The notes beneath the pieces are model-generated. The model saw nothing but the letters and a program-made list of their open reading frames with translations, was not told the origin of the DNA and did no database searches. The translations under genes and the position numbers were made by a program. Below, piece by piece: positions 39,004 to 50,186 of a stretch of DNA of 64,000 bases. How positions within the stretch are numbered: position 1 is the first letter of the stretch; every line of letters begins with the position of its first letter. Source of the stretch: Paracidovorax valerianellae (GTDB taxonomy: Bacteria; Pseudomonadota; Gammaproteobacteria; Burkholderiales; Burkholderiaceae_C); NCBI RefSeq assembly GCF_900102625.1, contig NZ_FMZC01000012.1, forward strand, positions 123,878-187,877, in the 5' to 3' direction.

Positions 39004-39705
39004 TCAACCGTAGCCGCTGGACTGCACGGACGCCAGCAGGTCTTGGGACGACCGCAGCCTGGCGGGCGTTTGCCCCAGCCAGTGCAGGCACTCACGCCCG
39101 AAGTGGGCTTGGTCGGCATAGCCGTGGTCCGCAGCGATGGCGGCCAACGGCAACCCATCGCCAGCCAGTGCCCGGGCCGCGCGGCGCACCCGGGCGAGGG
39201 CGCGCCAGTAGCGCGGGGGCTCGCCGGTCGTGGTGCGGGTCAGCCGCTCCAGCGTGCGTTCGGACACGCCCAGCGACCGTGCCGCAGCGGCAACGGTCGG
39301 GGAATGGGCCAGTGCGGCCAGCGCATCCTGCATGCGTGCGTCGCACCGCGTGAAATCCGCCAGCGCCGTGTGCACATGGGCCGCGCTTTCGGCCGGATCG
39401 CCGGTCAGGTCGATGGCCTGCACCGCCTGCAGCAGCGCATCGGCGTTCACCACCACGCCGGGATGCAGCCGAAAACCCAGCCAGTCTTCGCCAGCGCTTC
39501 CCGGCACGCCATAGGCCTGCTGCGGCAGGTGCGACACCATCCAGTGCGCGGCGCCCTGCGCGTCGATTTGCACGATGAGGTCACGGCACCCGTCGGGCAG
39601 CACGCAGGTCACGCCGGGTTCGGTGCTGTGGTGCTGCCAGCGCTCCAGCACCGTGGGAGGCAGCCATATTGCATCCGGCGAAGCGGGAAGCAGGAGACGT
39701 TCCAT
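39004..39705 (-). CDS. AraC-family transcription regulator
   Basis: A 233-residue protein. The N-terminal part (about 1-130) looks like the DUF6597-type or AraC-binding sensor (GVTCVLPDGCRDLIVQID). The C-terminal AraC DNA-binding domain has two helix-turn-helix units: VAAAARSLGVSERTLERL and LAAIAADHGYADQAHFGREC. It ends close to the VOC gene, 3' to 3', and reads in the same direction as the GNAT gene upstream. The target is unknown. Confidence 0.9.
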   Translation of the reverse strand: MERLLLPASPDAIWLPPTVLERWQHHSTEPGVTCVLPDGCRDLIVQIDAQGAAHWMVSHLPQQAYGVPGSAGEDWLGFRLHPGVVVNADALLQAVQAIDLTGDPAESAAHVHTALADFTRCDARMQDALAALAHSPTVAAAARSLGVSERTLERLTRTTTGEPPRYWRALARVRRAARALAGDGLPLAAIAADHGYADQAHFGRECLHWLGQTPARLRSSQDLLASVQSSGYG

Positions 39706-39723
39706 GGGCGGTGCCGAGGTGCT

Positions 39724-40338
39724 TCAGCTGCGACCCGCGCCTACCTGCCAGTCGGCACGGGTGAGCCGGTACAGGCAATGCGGCTGCACGGGGTGCCCCT
39801 GCGGCACGGCCGGGTGATCGAACGCCTCTGCAAGGCTTTCACGCATGCCCAGCCGTTCCATCACGGCGCGGGATCGCTGGTTGCGCAGGGTGGTGAACGA
39901 CACGATTTCCGATAGGTCAAGTGCTTCAAAACCCACGCGCAGGGCCAAGCGAGCTGCCTCGCTCGCCAAGCCCTGACCCCAGAAAGGCCGGGCGAGCCGC
40001 CAGCCGATCTCCACGCATGGCGCGAAGGGCAGCTCGGCCGATGGCGTGTGCAGGCCGACGAAACCCATGAAGCGCGGCCCGTCGTCCAGCAAGCAGTCCG
40101 CCGCCCAGAAACCCCAGCCGCGCTGATCGATGAGCTTTTCTATCCGCTCTGCCATGGCATCGCTGGCATCGCGCGCCAGCGGCGCGGGAAAGTGCTCCAT
40201 CACCGCCGGGTCGGCGTTCATCGCGGCGAAAGGTGCGCGGTCGGCGGCAGTCCACTGCCGAAGGCGCACCCGCGGCGTGGCCAGATGGTCGGGCGATAGG
40301 TGAACGAAGGTGTCGGGGATGGCGGCGTGCGTCGGCAT
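39724..40338 (-). CDS. GNAT-family N-acetyltransferase (RimJ/RimL type)
   Basis: A 204-residue acetyltransferase. The layout TPRVRLRQWTAADRAPFA at the start, EIGWRLARPFWGQGLASEAA (CoA-binding loop) and NQRSRAVMERLGM is typical of Acetyltransf_3 enzymes, which acetylate ribosomal-protein N-termini or small molecules. It starts 10 bases after the stop of the permease gene at 40348 and is followed by the AraC regulator after 18 bases, so it may be part of the same transcript. Confidence 0.9.
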   Translation of the reverse strand: MPTHAAIPDTFVHLSPDHLATPRVRLRQWTAADRAPFAAMNADPAVMEHFPAPLARDASDAMAERIEKLIDQRGWGFWAADCLLDDGPRFMGFVGLHTPSAELPFAPCVEIGWRLARPFWGQGLASEAARLALRVGFEALDLSEIVSFTTLRNQRSRAVMERLGMRESLAEAFDHPAVPQGHPVQPHCLYRLTRADWQVGAGRS

Positions 40339-40347
40339 GGGCCGATG

Positions 40348-41271
40348 CTACCGCTCGCCCTTGCGGTAGGGCTTCATCAGCGCCTGCGGATAGGCCGCTT
40401 TGCGCGCCACCAGCACCAGCGCCAGGATCGACAGCAGGTAAGGCAGCATCAGATACACCTGATAGGGCAGCCAGGCATCGCCCGCCTGCTGCAGCCGCAG
40501 TTGCAGCGCATCGAAAAACGCGAAGAGCAGGGCGCCCAGCAGCGCCTTGCCGGGTCGCCACGAGGCGAAGACCACCAGCGCCACGCAGATCCAGCCGCGC
40601 CCGTTCACCATGTTGAAGAAGAACGCATTGAAGGCCGACAGCGTGAGGAACGCGCCCGCCACCCCCATGAGCGCCGAGCCCGCCACCACCGACGACGTGC
40701 GCGTGGCCGCGACCGAAATGCCCTGGCCTTCGGCCGCCTGCGGGTTCTCGCCCACCATGCGCACCGCCAGCCCCAGCGGCGTGCGCAGCAGCGCCCAGGC
40801 CAGAACTGGCACCAGAACGAGCGCCAGCAGGGTGAGCGGGGTCTGCGCCGAAAGGATGGGAATGCCCAGCCACGCCATGGGCGCAAAGGGCTCGATGGTC
40901 GGTGGCGTGGTCACCTTGGGGAAGCCCACCCGGTAGCCGTAGTAGCTGAGCGAAGTCGCCAGCAGCGTGATGCCCAGCCCCGACACGTGTTGCGACAACG
41001 CCAGGCCCACGGTGAGCCAGGCATGCAACAGCCCGAACGCCGCGCCCGTGAGCGCGGCCACCAGCACCCCGGTCCACAGGCCATGCCCGGCATACACCGT
41101 GAGCCAGCCGGTGAAGGCCCCCGCGACCATGATCCCTTCGATGCCCAGGTTGAGCACGCCCGCGCGTTCGCACAGCAGCACGCCCAGGGTGCCCAGGATG
41201 AGCGGCGTGGCCACCCGCAGCGTGGCGATCCAGAACGCTGGGTTGGCCAGAATGTCGAGCAGTTCGGTCAT
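40348..41271 (-). CDS. ABC transporter permease, BMP-associated nucleoside importer (NupQ type)
   Basis: A 307-residue hydrophobic protein with about eight to ten helices, of the BPD_transp_2 family. It has the family motif LGIEGIMVAGAFTGWL near the N-terminus and GAFLTLSAFNAFFFNMVNGR later. It pairs with the permease at 41381-42442 to form the heteromeric channel of a BMP-dependent importer. Its gene lies 110 bases downstream of that gene; a dispersed palindrome fills the gap. Confidence 0.9.
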   Translation of the reverse strand: MTELLDILANPAFWIATLRVATPLILGTLGVLLCERAGVLNLGIEGIMVAGAFTGWLTVYAGHGLWTGVLVAALTGAAFGLLHAWLTVGLALSQHVSGLGITLLATSLSYYGYRVGFPKVTTPPTIEPFAPMAWLGIPILSAQTPLTLLALVLVPVLAWALLRTPLGLAVRMVGENPQAAEGQGISVAATRTSSVVAGSALMGVAGAFLTLSAFNAFFFNMVNGRGWICVALVVFASWRPGKALLGALLFAFFDALQLRLQQAGDAWLPYQVYLMLPYLLSILALVLVARKAAYPQALMKPYRKGER

Positions 41272-41289
41272 GCGGCCAGTCGTTCAGAA

Positions 41290-41358
41290 ACGTTTGCTAT
41301 GAATTTAATAGCTGCCAGCGCAATGAATACGGCGGCGCAGGCCCAATTTGACTTGAAA
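41290..41358. repeat. Dispersed palindromic element, copy 2, inside the ABC operon
   Basis: GCTAT (41296) and ATAGC (41308) form a small palindrome. It is followed by TGCCAGCGCAATGAATACGG, then CGGCGCAGGCCCAATTTGACTT. The GCTGCCAGCGC part recalls the 8403-8446 hairpin and the AATACGGCGGC part recurs at 31120. It separates the two permease genes. Confidence 0.75.
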
Positions 41359-41380
41359 CAGCCTTTGGTGTGCCGCCGCG

Positions 41381-42442
41381 TCATTTCCAGCGCACCCGGT
41401 ACTGCGTGAGCAGGCCCGCGACCAGTACCGCGATCAGCGAGGCCGCCACGATCACATCGGCGATATACGTGGGCACGCCGACCGCGCGGCTCATGGTGTC
41501 GGCCCCCACCAGCACGCCCGCCATGAACACGCCCGCAGCCACCACGCCCAGCGGATGCAAACCCGCCAGCATGGCGATCACGATGCCGCTGTAGCCATAG
41601 CCCGGGGACATGTCGAGCGTCACATAGCTGGTGCGTCCCGCCACTTCGATGGCACCCGCGAGCCCGGCCAGCCCGCCCGAAAGCAGCGCCACCAGCACCA
41701 CCGTGCGCGTGACCGGCACACCGGCGAACGCAGCGGCGCGGGCGTTGGCCCCGGCCGCGCGGATCTGAAAACCCGGCACCGTGCGCGTCAGCAGCGCCCA
41801 CAGCAGCACCGCCAGGCCAACGGCCCACAGCAGGCCGGTGTGCAACCGCGTCTGTGGCACCAGGCGCGACAGCTCCAGCTCGCTTTGCAGCGCCACGCTT
41901 TGCGGCCAGCCGAGGGCCAGCGGGTCTTTCATCGGACCGTCGAGCAGGGCCGACACCAGCAGCAGCATCACGAAGTTGAGCAGCAGCGTCGTCACCACCT
42001 CGTCCACCCCGAGCCGCGCCTTCATCAGCGCTGGGCCCAGCAGCAGGGCCGCCCCGGCCAATGCGGCGGCCAGCATCATGAGCGGGAACAGTACGGCGGG
42101 CGGCATCTGCAAACCGGTGCCTCCGTGCATGCCCCCCACCGCCACGGCCGCGATGGCGCCCGCATACAGCTGCCCCTCCGCGCCGATGTTGAAGAGCCGT
42201 GCGCGGAACGCCACGGCTGCGGACAAGCCCGTCAGGATGAGCGGCGTGGCGCGCGTCAGCGTTTCGGTCAAGGCGAACACCGAGCCGAACGCGCCCTGCG
42301 CCAGCAGCGCGTAGGTCCGGCCCACCGGCGCGCCGGCCCAGAGCACCAGCAGGGCGCTCACCAGCAGGGTGAAGGCCACCGCGCCGATGGGGGCGGCCGC
42401 GTAAGCCAGGGCCGAAGTGCGATCGCGTTTTTCCAGCCTCAT
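41381..42442 (-). CDS. ABC transporter permease, BMP-associated nucleoside importer (NupP type)
   Basis: A 353-residue membrane protein with about ten helices, of the BPD_transp_2 family. FNIGAEGQLYAGAIAAVAVG is the family motif. The later stretch GYGYSGIVIAMLAGLHPLG is typical of guanosine/BMP permeases. It overlaps the ATPase gene by four bases (ATGA at 42439-42442), so translation is coupled. It partners the second permease downstream. Confidence 0.92.
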   Translation of the reverse strand: MRLEKRDRTSALAYAAAPIGAVAFTLLVSALLVLWAGAPVGRTYALLAQGAFGSVFALTETLTRATPLILTGLSAAVAFRARLFNIGAEGQLYAGAIAAVAVGGMHGGTGLQMPPAVLFPLMMLAAALAGAALLLGPALMKARLGVDEVVTTLLLNFVMLLLVSALLDGPMKDPLALGWPQSVALQSELELSRLVPQTRLHTGLLWAVGLAVLLWALLTRTVPGFQIRAAGANARAAAFAGVPVTRTVVLVALLSGGLAGLAGAIEVAGRTSYVTLDMSPGYGYSGIVIAMLAGLHPLGVVAAGVFMAGVLVGADTMSRAVGVPTYIADVIVAASLIAVLVAGLLTQYRVRWK

Positions 42443-44088
42443 GGGGCAATGCTTTCAGGGCCGGGGGCCGGCGGTGACATGGTCGGGTCTGCGGAGGCGG
42501 CGCCTGCCATCGCCAGGCCGATGGCCTCACGCGTCCAGGCGGTCGCTGGCCGGGCATTGCTCAGATGCCCGCCATGCATGACCGCCACGCGGTCGCCCAG
42601 CGCCAGCACCTCGTCCAGGTCATCGGAGATCAGCAGCACGGCCGCGCCGGCGTCGCGCGCCGCCACCAGTTGCCGCTGCACGAAAGTCACCGCGCCGATG
42701 TCCAGGCCCCACGTGGGCTGGTGCGCCACGATGAGGCGCGGCGCGGGCGCCGGTTGATTGCCGTCGCCGGGCGGGAGCAGCGCCCGGCCCAGAATGAGTT
42801 TTTGCATGTTGCCGCCCGAGAGGCACCGCGCCGGCGCGTCCAGCCCGCCGCCGCGCACGTCGAAGGTTTCGGCCACGCGGCGCGCATGCTGGCGTGCCGC
42901 ACCGCGCCGGACCCAAAAGCCCGTGAACCATCCGCGCGAGAACCACCGGCTGGGCAGGCGCTCGGAAATGGCGTTCTCCCACACCGGCAGATCGCCCACC
43001 ACGCCGACCGCATGGCGGTCTTCGGGGATGCGGGCCACGCCCTGCGCCACCAGCCGGGTCGGGCGTGCCACCAGAGGCGCACCCAGCAGCGTGGCCGTAC
43101 CTGCCGTGGGCACGCGCACGCCGCACAGCACATCGGCCAGCGCCACCTGCCCGTTGCCCGAAACGCCGGCAATAGCCACGATCTCGCCCGCATGGAGCGT
43201 GAGGCTCACGCCCCGCAGCGCATCCTGGGCCGACGCGGAAGACGCCTGCGTCTCGACCCCATCGAGCGTGCACACCGCCGCACCGACCACGCTGGCCGGG
43301 CTGCGCTCCGCCGCGTCCACGGCATGGCCCACCATCCACTGCGCCAACTGCCCTTGCGTGGTGCCGCGGGCCGGAGCCTCTGCCACGAGCTTGCCCTGGC
43401 GCAGCACGGCGATGCGATGCGACACGCGCAGCACCTCGCCCAGCTTGTGGCTGATGAACACGATCGACAGCCCTTGCGCCACCATCTGGGCCAGGGTGTG
43501 GAGCAGCGCCTCGCTCTCTTGCGGCGTGAGCACGGCAGTGGGTTCGTCCAGGATCAGGATGCGTGCGCCACGGTACAGCGCCTTCAGAATCTCGACGCGC
43601 TGCCGCTCACCCACCGACAGGCTGCCCACGCGCGCATCGGGCGCCACCGGCAGCCCGAACTGCGCCGACACCGCCATCAGCCGCGCGCGGCCGGCGGCCC
43701 TGCGCGAGAAAGGCTGCCACAGCGGCTCGCTGCCCAGCATCACGTTGTCCAGCACGCTCAGGTTGTCGGCCAGCGTGAAGTGCTGGTGCACCATGCCGAT
43801 GCCGGCCGCCAGCGACGCGCGGGGCTGTCCCGGCGGCAGCGGCTGCCCGAAAACCTCGATGTGCCCGGCATCGGCCCGGTAGTGGCCGAACAGGATAGAC
43901 ATCAGCGTGGACTTGCCCGCGCCGTTCTCGCCCAGCAGCGCGAGCACCTCGCCGCGCGCCAGCGTCAGGCTGATGCCGTCATTGGCCAAGAGCGGGCCGA
44001 AGCGCTTGGTGATGCCGCTCAGGCGCAGCACGGGGCCACCCTCCGTCCCGCGCGCCTGCTGGGCCGGCGCTTGTTGTTCTGCGCTCAC
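42439..44088 (-). CDS. ABC transporter ATPase with two nucleotide-binding domains (NupO type)
   Basis: A 549-residue protein carrying two ABC modules, as in sugar and nucleoside importers of the RbsA/NupO class. The first has Walker A GENGAGKST, signature LSVGERQRVEILKAL and Walker B ILILDEPTAVL. The second has a degenerate Walker A (GVSGNGQVALADVL), signature CLSGGNMQKLILGRAL and a diverged Walker B (RLIVAHQPTWGLDIGAV). Low-consensus second domains are usual in this class. It energises the two permeases encoded downstream. Confidence 0.93.
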   Translation of the reverse strand: MSAEQQAPAQQARGTEGGPVLRLSGITKRFGPLLANDGISLTLARGEVLALLGENGAGKSTLMSILFGHYRADAGHIEVFGQPLPPGQPRASLAAGIGMVHQHFTLADNLSVLDNVMLGSEPLWQPFSRRAAGRARLMAVSAQFGLPVAPDARVGSLSVGERQRVEILKALYRGARILILDEPTAVLTPQESEALLHTLAQMVAQGLSIVFISHKLGEVLRVSHRIAVLRQGKLVAEAPARGTTQGQLAQWMVGHAVDAAERSPASVVGAAVCTLDGVETQASSASAQDALRGVSLTLHAGEIVAIAGVSGNGQVALADVLCGVRVPTAGTATLLGAPLVARPTRLVAQGVARIPEDRHAVGVVGDLPVWENAISERLPSRWFSRGWFTGFWVRRGAARQHARRVAETFDVRGGGLDAPARCLSGGNMQKLILGRALLPPGDGNQPAPAPRLIVAHQPTWGLDIGAVTFVQRQLVAARDAGAAVLLISDDLDEVLALGDRVAVMHGGHLSNARPATAWTREAIGLAMAGAASADPTMSPPAPGPESIAP

Positions 44089-44186
44089 GCGGTGCGCCCT
44101 TGCGGGCCGTGCACCTCACCCGCTGCAATGACTCCCGGTGCGACCGTTCGCACGCCGTGCAGCGCAGCAATCGCCATCCGCACCGC

Positions 44187-45197
44187 TTACTTCGCCGTGG
44201 ATTTGGGCTGGCTGTCGTCCACCTTCACGGTGAACTTGCCCGCCAGAATGTCGGCCTCCTTGGCTTTCACCTTGGCGACCACATCGGCCGGCACCTTCTT
44301 TTCGAACGTGCCCAGCGGCGCCAGCTCCGAACCCTTGTGCTTCATCATCGAATAAGGGCCGTAGTCCTCGGCGGTGAACTTGCCTTCCTTGACCGCCGCG
44401 ATCGCGCGGTCCACGCTGGGCTCCATGTGCCACAGGGCCGAGGCCACCACCGTCTCGGGGTACTGGGCCTGCGTGTTGATCACGTTGCCGATGGCGAGCT
44501 TGCCCTTTTCCTTGGCCGCGTCGGACACGCCGAAACGCTCGGCATACAGCACATCGGCGCCCTTGTCGATCATCGCGAACGTCGCCTCCTTGGCCTTCGG
44601 CGGATCGAACCAGCTGTTGATGAAGGTGATGGTGAACTCCACCTTCGGGTTCACTTCCCTGGCGCCTGCCATGAAGGCATGCATCAGGCGATTGACCTCG
44701 GGGATCGGAAATCCGCCCACCATACCGATCTTGTTCGTGCGCGTCATGCCGCCCGCCACCATGCCGGAGAGGTACGCCGGCTCCTGGATGTAGTTGTCGA
44801 ACACGCTGAAATTCGGCCCCTGCGGCTTGCCGGAGGAACCCATCACGAAAGCCGTCTTGGGGAAGTCCTTGGCCACCTTGCGCGCGGCGGACTCCACCCC
44901 GAACACCTCGCCGAAGATCAGCTGGTTGCCGCCCGTGGCGTACTCACGCATCACCCGTTCGTAATCGGCATTGGCCACGTTCTCGCTGCTTTTGTATTCG
45001 ATCTCTCCCCGCGTCTCGGCCGCCTTGAGTGCTTTGTGAATGCGGCTCACCCATTGCTGCTCGTAGGGCACGGTGTAGATCGCTGCGACCTTCAGTTTCG
45101 CCTGCGCAAAAGCCAGCGTGGGCGCAAAGCCCAGCGTGGCGGAAATGGCGAGCGAGGTGCAGAACAGGCGGCCGGTGAAGAGGCGGCGAGAGGTCAT
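44187..45197 (-). CDS. BMP-family periplasmic substrate-binding protein
   Basis: A 336-residue protein with a signal peptide (ISATLGFAPTLAFAQA, cleaved after AFAQA or nearby) and the BMP/PnrA fold (KVAAIYTVPYEQQWVSR, KTAFVMGSSGKPQGPNFSVF, TNKIGMVGGFPIPEVNRLMHAFMAGAREVNP). PnrA-like proteins bind purine nucleosides; several relatives bind nucleobases. It heads the importer operon, 98 bases before the ATPase gene. With the deaminase at 37070 it suggests uptake and breakdown of nucleobases. Confidence 0.92.
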   Translation of the reverse strand: MTSRRLFTGRLFCTSLAISATLGFAPTLAFAQAKLKVAAIYTVPYEQQWVSRIHKALKAAETRGEIEYKSSENVANADYERVMREYATGGNQLIFGEVFGVESAARKVAKDFPKTAFVMGSSGKPQGPNFSVFDNYIQEPAYLSGMVAGGMTRTNKIGMVGGFPIPEVNRLMHAFMAGAREVNPKVEFTITFINSWFDPPKAKEATFAMIDKGADVLYAERFGVSDAAKEKGKLAIGNVINTQAQYPETVVASALWHMEPSVDRAIAAVKEGKFTAEDYGPYSMMKHKGSELAPLGTFEKKVPADVVAKVKAKEADILAGKFTVKVDDSQPKSTAK

Positions 45198-45300
45198 GGA
45201 AGGGTATCTTTCTTTGCAAGGAACTCGATAACGAGATTAAGCAATTTGCACGCCCGGCAAGGCAAGGGTAATTACTTATCCGTCGGATTTTTTTGCGTGA

Positions 45301-45323
45301 AAGTCAATGAAATTTTTTGACTT
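45301..45323. promoter_or_regulatory. Inverted repeat in the promoter region of the T1SS operon
   Basis: AAGTCAA (45301-45307) and TTGACTT (45317-45323) form a perfect 7-base inverted repeat with a 9-base AT-rich spacer. The region 45198-45433 is unusually AT-rich and divergent between the BMP importer and the T1SS genes. The right arm (TTGACT) could also be a -35 box, although no good -10 is seen at the right distance. Confidence 0.45.
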
Positions 45324-45433
45324 GTTGTTCAATTACACACATTTAGAAATATTCGGAATAGACGCAAAACCTACACAGAAATTACACGGTTTTGTCGAAT
45401 AGCATCCGCGCCACCGATAGACAGGAGCGATCG

Positions 45434-47715
<2,282 letters not shown>

Positions 47716-47719
<4 letters not shown>

Positions 47720-49236
47720 CAGACACCTCGCTTGCTACCGGCGCTGCGCCTTCTACGTCTGATACCCCGCTCGCCAAAATCGAAAAGCCTCGCCACCCTG
47801 GCATCGAACTGCTCGGGCGTTACGGCGCCGTCTTGCGCGCCGCTTGGGCGCACCGTGCCGAACTGGCCGGCCCGTCGCGCCTGGCGGACGAGCAGGCATT
47901 TTTGCCCGCGGCGTTGAGCCTGCAGGAAACGCCCGTCCATCCCGCGCCCCGGCGCATCGCCTTCGTGCTGATGGCGCTCTTCGTCATCGCTTTGCTGTGG
48001 GCCATCTTCGGCAAGATCGACATCGTGGCCGTGGCGCCAGGCCGAGTGATCGTGAGCGACCGCACCAAGCTCGTGCAGCCGCTGGAAAACAGCGTCATCC
48101 GCCGCATCCTGGTCAAGGACGGTGACCACGTTCAGGCCGGCCAGCCGTTGGTCGAACTGGACCCGACCGCCGCTCGGGCCGACAAAGCCAGCTTCCATGA
48201 AGCGCGGCGATCCGCCGATTCGGAATGGGTGCGCAGCCGCGTCCTGCAACAGGTGCTATCGAATCTGGAGCAACCCAGGCAAGGACCACTAGGGCAAGTG
48301 GCACGTTTGACCACCAAAGACGTACCGCCTGAATGGCAGACCCAGGACTTGGCCGAGGCCAATGCCCAATTGTCTGCCGAATGGAGCGACATCACCGCGC
48401 GCCTTGCCAAGCTGGCCGCGGAGCGCCAGCGCCGCCAGGCCGAAATGGCCACCGTGCGCGCCATGATCGGCAAGCTGGAAGCCACAGTGCCCATTGCACG
48501 CCAGCGCGAACAGGACTTCAAGGCGCTGGCAGACCAGGGCTTCATGTCCGGCCATGCCAACCAGGACCGCACCCGCGAACGCATCGAACTGGAGCGTGAC
48601 CTGGCCACCCAGCAGGCCCGGCTGGACGAAGCCCAGGCAGCACTGCGCGAGGCCGAGCAGACCCGCAGCGCCTATCTGGCGGAAACCCGCCGCGCCCTGA
48701 GCGACCGCCAGGCGCAGGCGGACTTGAAGCGCCAGCAATCGGGCCAGGAGCTGGCCAAGGCCACCCAGCGCGAACGCCTGGCCACGCTGACGGCGCCGGT
48801 CGCTGGCACCGTGCAGCAATTGGCCGCGCACACCGAGGGCGGTGTGGTCACCGAGGCCCAGGCGCTGATGGTGATCGTGCCCGACAGCGCCAACGTGAGC
48901 GCCGAGGTCACACTGGAAAACAAGGACATCGGCTTCGTGGCGCCCGGGCAGGAGGTCGCCATCAAGCTGGAGACTTTTCCGTTCACCCGCTACGGCACCG
49001 TGAAGGCCACGGTGGACAAGGTGACGCAGGACGCGGTCACCGATGAAAAGCGCGGGGCGATTTTTCCTGCACTGATTACCTTGAACCAGAGCTCCATCGA
49101 CGTGGACGGCAAGCCGATCCGGCTGGCGCCGGGGATGAACCTGACGGCAGAAATCAAGACTGGCAAGCGGCGGGTCATCGAATACCTGCTGAGCCCGATT
49201 CAAAGAGCTGGCAGCGAGAGCCTGAGGGAGCGGTGA
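47716..49236 (+). CDS. T1SS membrane fusion protein (HlyD-like)
   Basis: A 506-residue periplasmic adaptor. One N-terminal membrane helix (about 80-98; IAFVLMALFVIALLWAIFGK) is followed by the lipoyl-like half (GRVIVSDRTKLVQPLENSVI), a long coiled coil (about 200-350) and the second lipoyl/beta-barrel part (LTAPVAGTVQQLAAH, APGMNLTAEIKTGKRRVIEY). It links the ABC exporter to TolC. It overlaps the exporter gene by four bases (ATGA). A 137-base spacer, with a small TGCAGC/GCTGCA hairpin at 49244-49260, separates it from the first repeat protein gene. Confidence 0.95.
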
Positions 49237-49373
49237 CGGCGGATGCAGCGCAAAGCTGCATGGCCATCCGTTCACGACACGAACATGCCTGCTTGCAGCG
49301 CAGTTAAAGCTTGGCCATGGCCATGGGCGGAAAAGCCTTTTTTAAACAACCGATTGAACGAAAGCACTGAAAA

Positions 49374-50138
49374 ATGACCATCGATAAAAGCAGCATCACC
49401 CTCAGCAACCAACTTTTTCCAGCCGTGGTGCGGCGATTCAAGGGCGTCCAAGGCTCGATGCCCTGGCGGGAAAGTTACGCCGACTCTCCGTTGACGTCGG
49501 AAATTGCCAGCACCTCGTTACGGATGCCTTCCGCAGTCGGGGCCATTGCCGGCCCCGCGGTTGCCGCCGCTCAGCAAGCCGCAGTGCCGATGCAACAGAT
49601 CACTGCCGGGGCCGCAGCCCAGGCGGCAGACGCCGTGCGATGGAATCTGTCGGCCCTGCAATCGCGGAGTCAAACCAGCGAACCGGCAAGTGCGCTCGGT
49701 GAGCATGCCGTTTCACAGGCGGCCAGCGTGCAGAGCGTTCGGCCCTATGCATACGCTGATGAGCTGAGCCTCGCCACTGCACAGGGCTCAACACTGCTCC
49801 AGGCTACCAAACCGCTGGAGTGGACAGCAGCCCAGGACGGGTTGGAAAGCACCCGTCCGTATGCGGTCGATGCGGGGGAGTTGGAAAACCCCGAGCACAC
49901 CAAACCGTTGCTGCTGTCGGACTTGGCGGACGGTTGGGAAACGACCAAACCATCGCCACTCTCGCCGTCGATGGTTGGCTCTCTGGGCCAATCGGCTTCG
50001 CTTTTGCTGGAGGGCAGCGCCCAGCAGTTGCTGCAAGCAATGGCCGGTTTTGCGCCATCGGCCATGGGAGTGGCTGCGGCAGTGCCGGACCAAGTTTCCC
50101 GGTGGAGGCAAGAAATTGCGGTGGGGCTGCAGTCTTGA
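49374..50138 (+). CDS. Repeat protein A: 31-residue TKPLEW repeats with T1SS-type tail
   Basis: A 254-residue protein I cannot place in a family. After a short N-terminus (WRESYADS) and an Ala-rich helix (AAQAADAVRWNLSALQSR) come a degenerate and two clearer copies of a 31-residue unit: TKPLEWTAAQDGLESTRPYA starts at residue 145 and TKPLLLSDLADGWETTKP at 176. The C-terminus (SAQQLLQAMAGFAPSAMG, then about 22 residues) is closely related to that of repeat protein B and to the end of the RTX lipase ([14 protein letters not shown]). The gene lies directly behind the T1SS exporter genes, and the shared tail suggests it is secreted by them. No GGxGxD repeats are present. Confidence 0.75.
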   Translation: MTIDKSSITLSNQLFPAVVRRFKGVQGSMPWRESYADSPLTSEIASTSLRMPSAVGAIAGPAVAAAQQAAVPMQQITAGAAAQAADAVRWNLSALQSRSQTSEPASALGEHAVSQAASVQSVRPYAYADELSLATAQGSTLLQATKPLEWTAAQDGLESTRPYAVDAGELENPEHTKPLLLSDLADGWETTKPSPLSPSMVGSLGQSASLLLEGSAQQLLQAMAGFAPSAMGVAAAVPDQVSRWRQEIAVGLQS

Positions 50139-50186
50139 CGCATGGGCAGTCGATGTATCGAAGCCTTCATGGAAAACGTGCCCGCA

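Noticed and set aside
41296..41312. Palindrome between the two permease genes as an insertion-sequence end.
   Set aside because: No transposase gene and no target-site duplication can be seen; it matches other short palindromes in the window instead.
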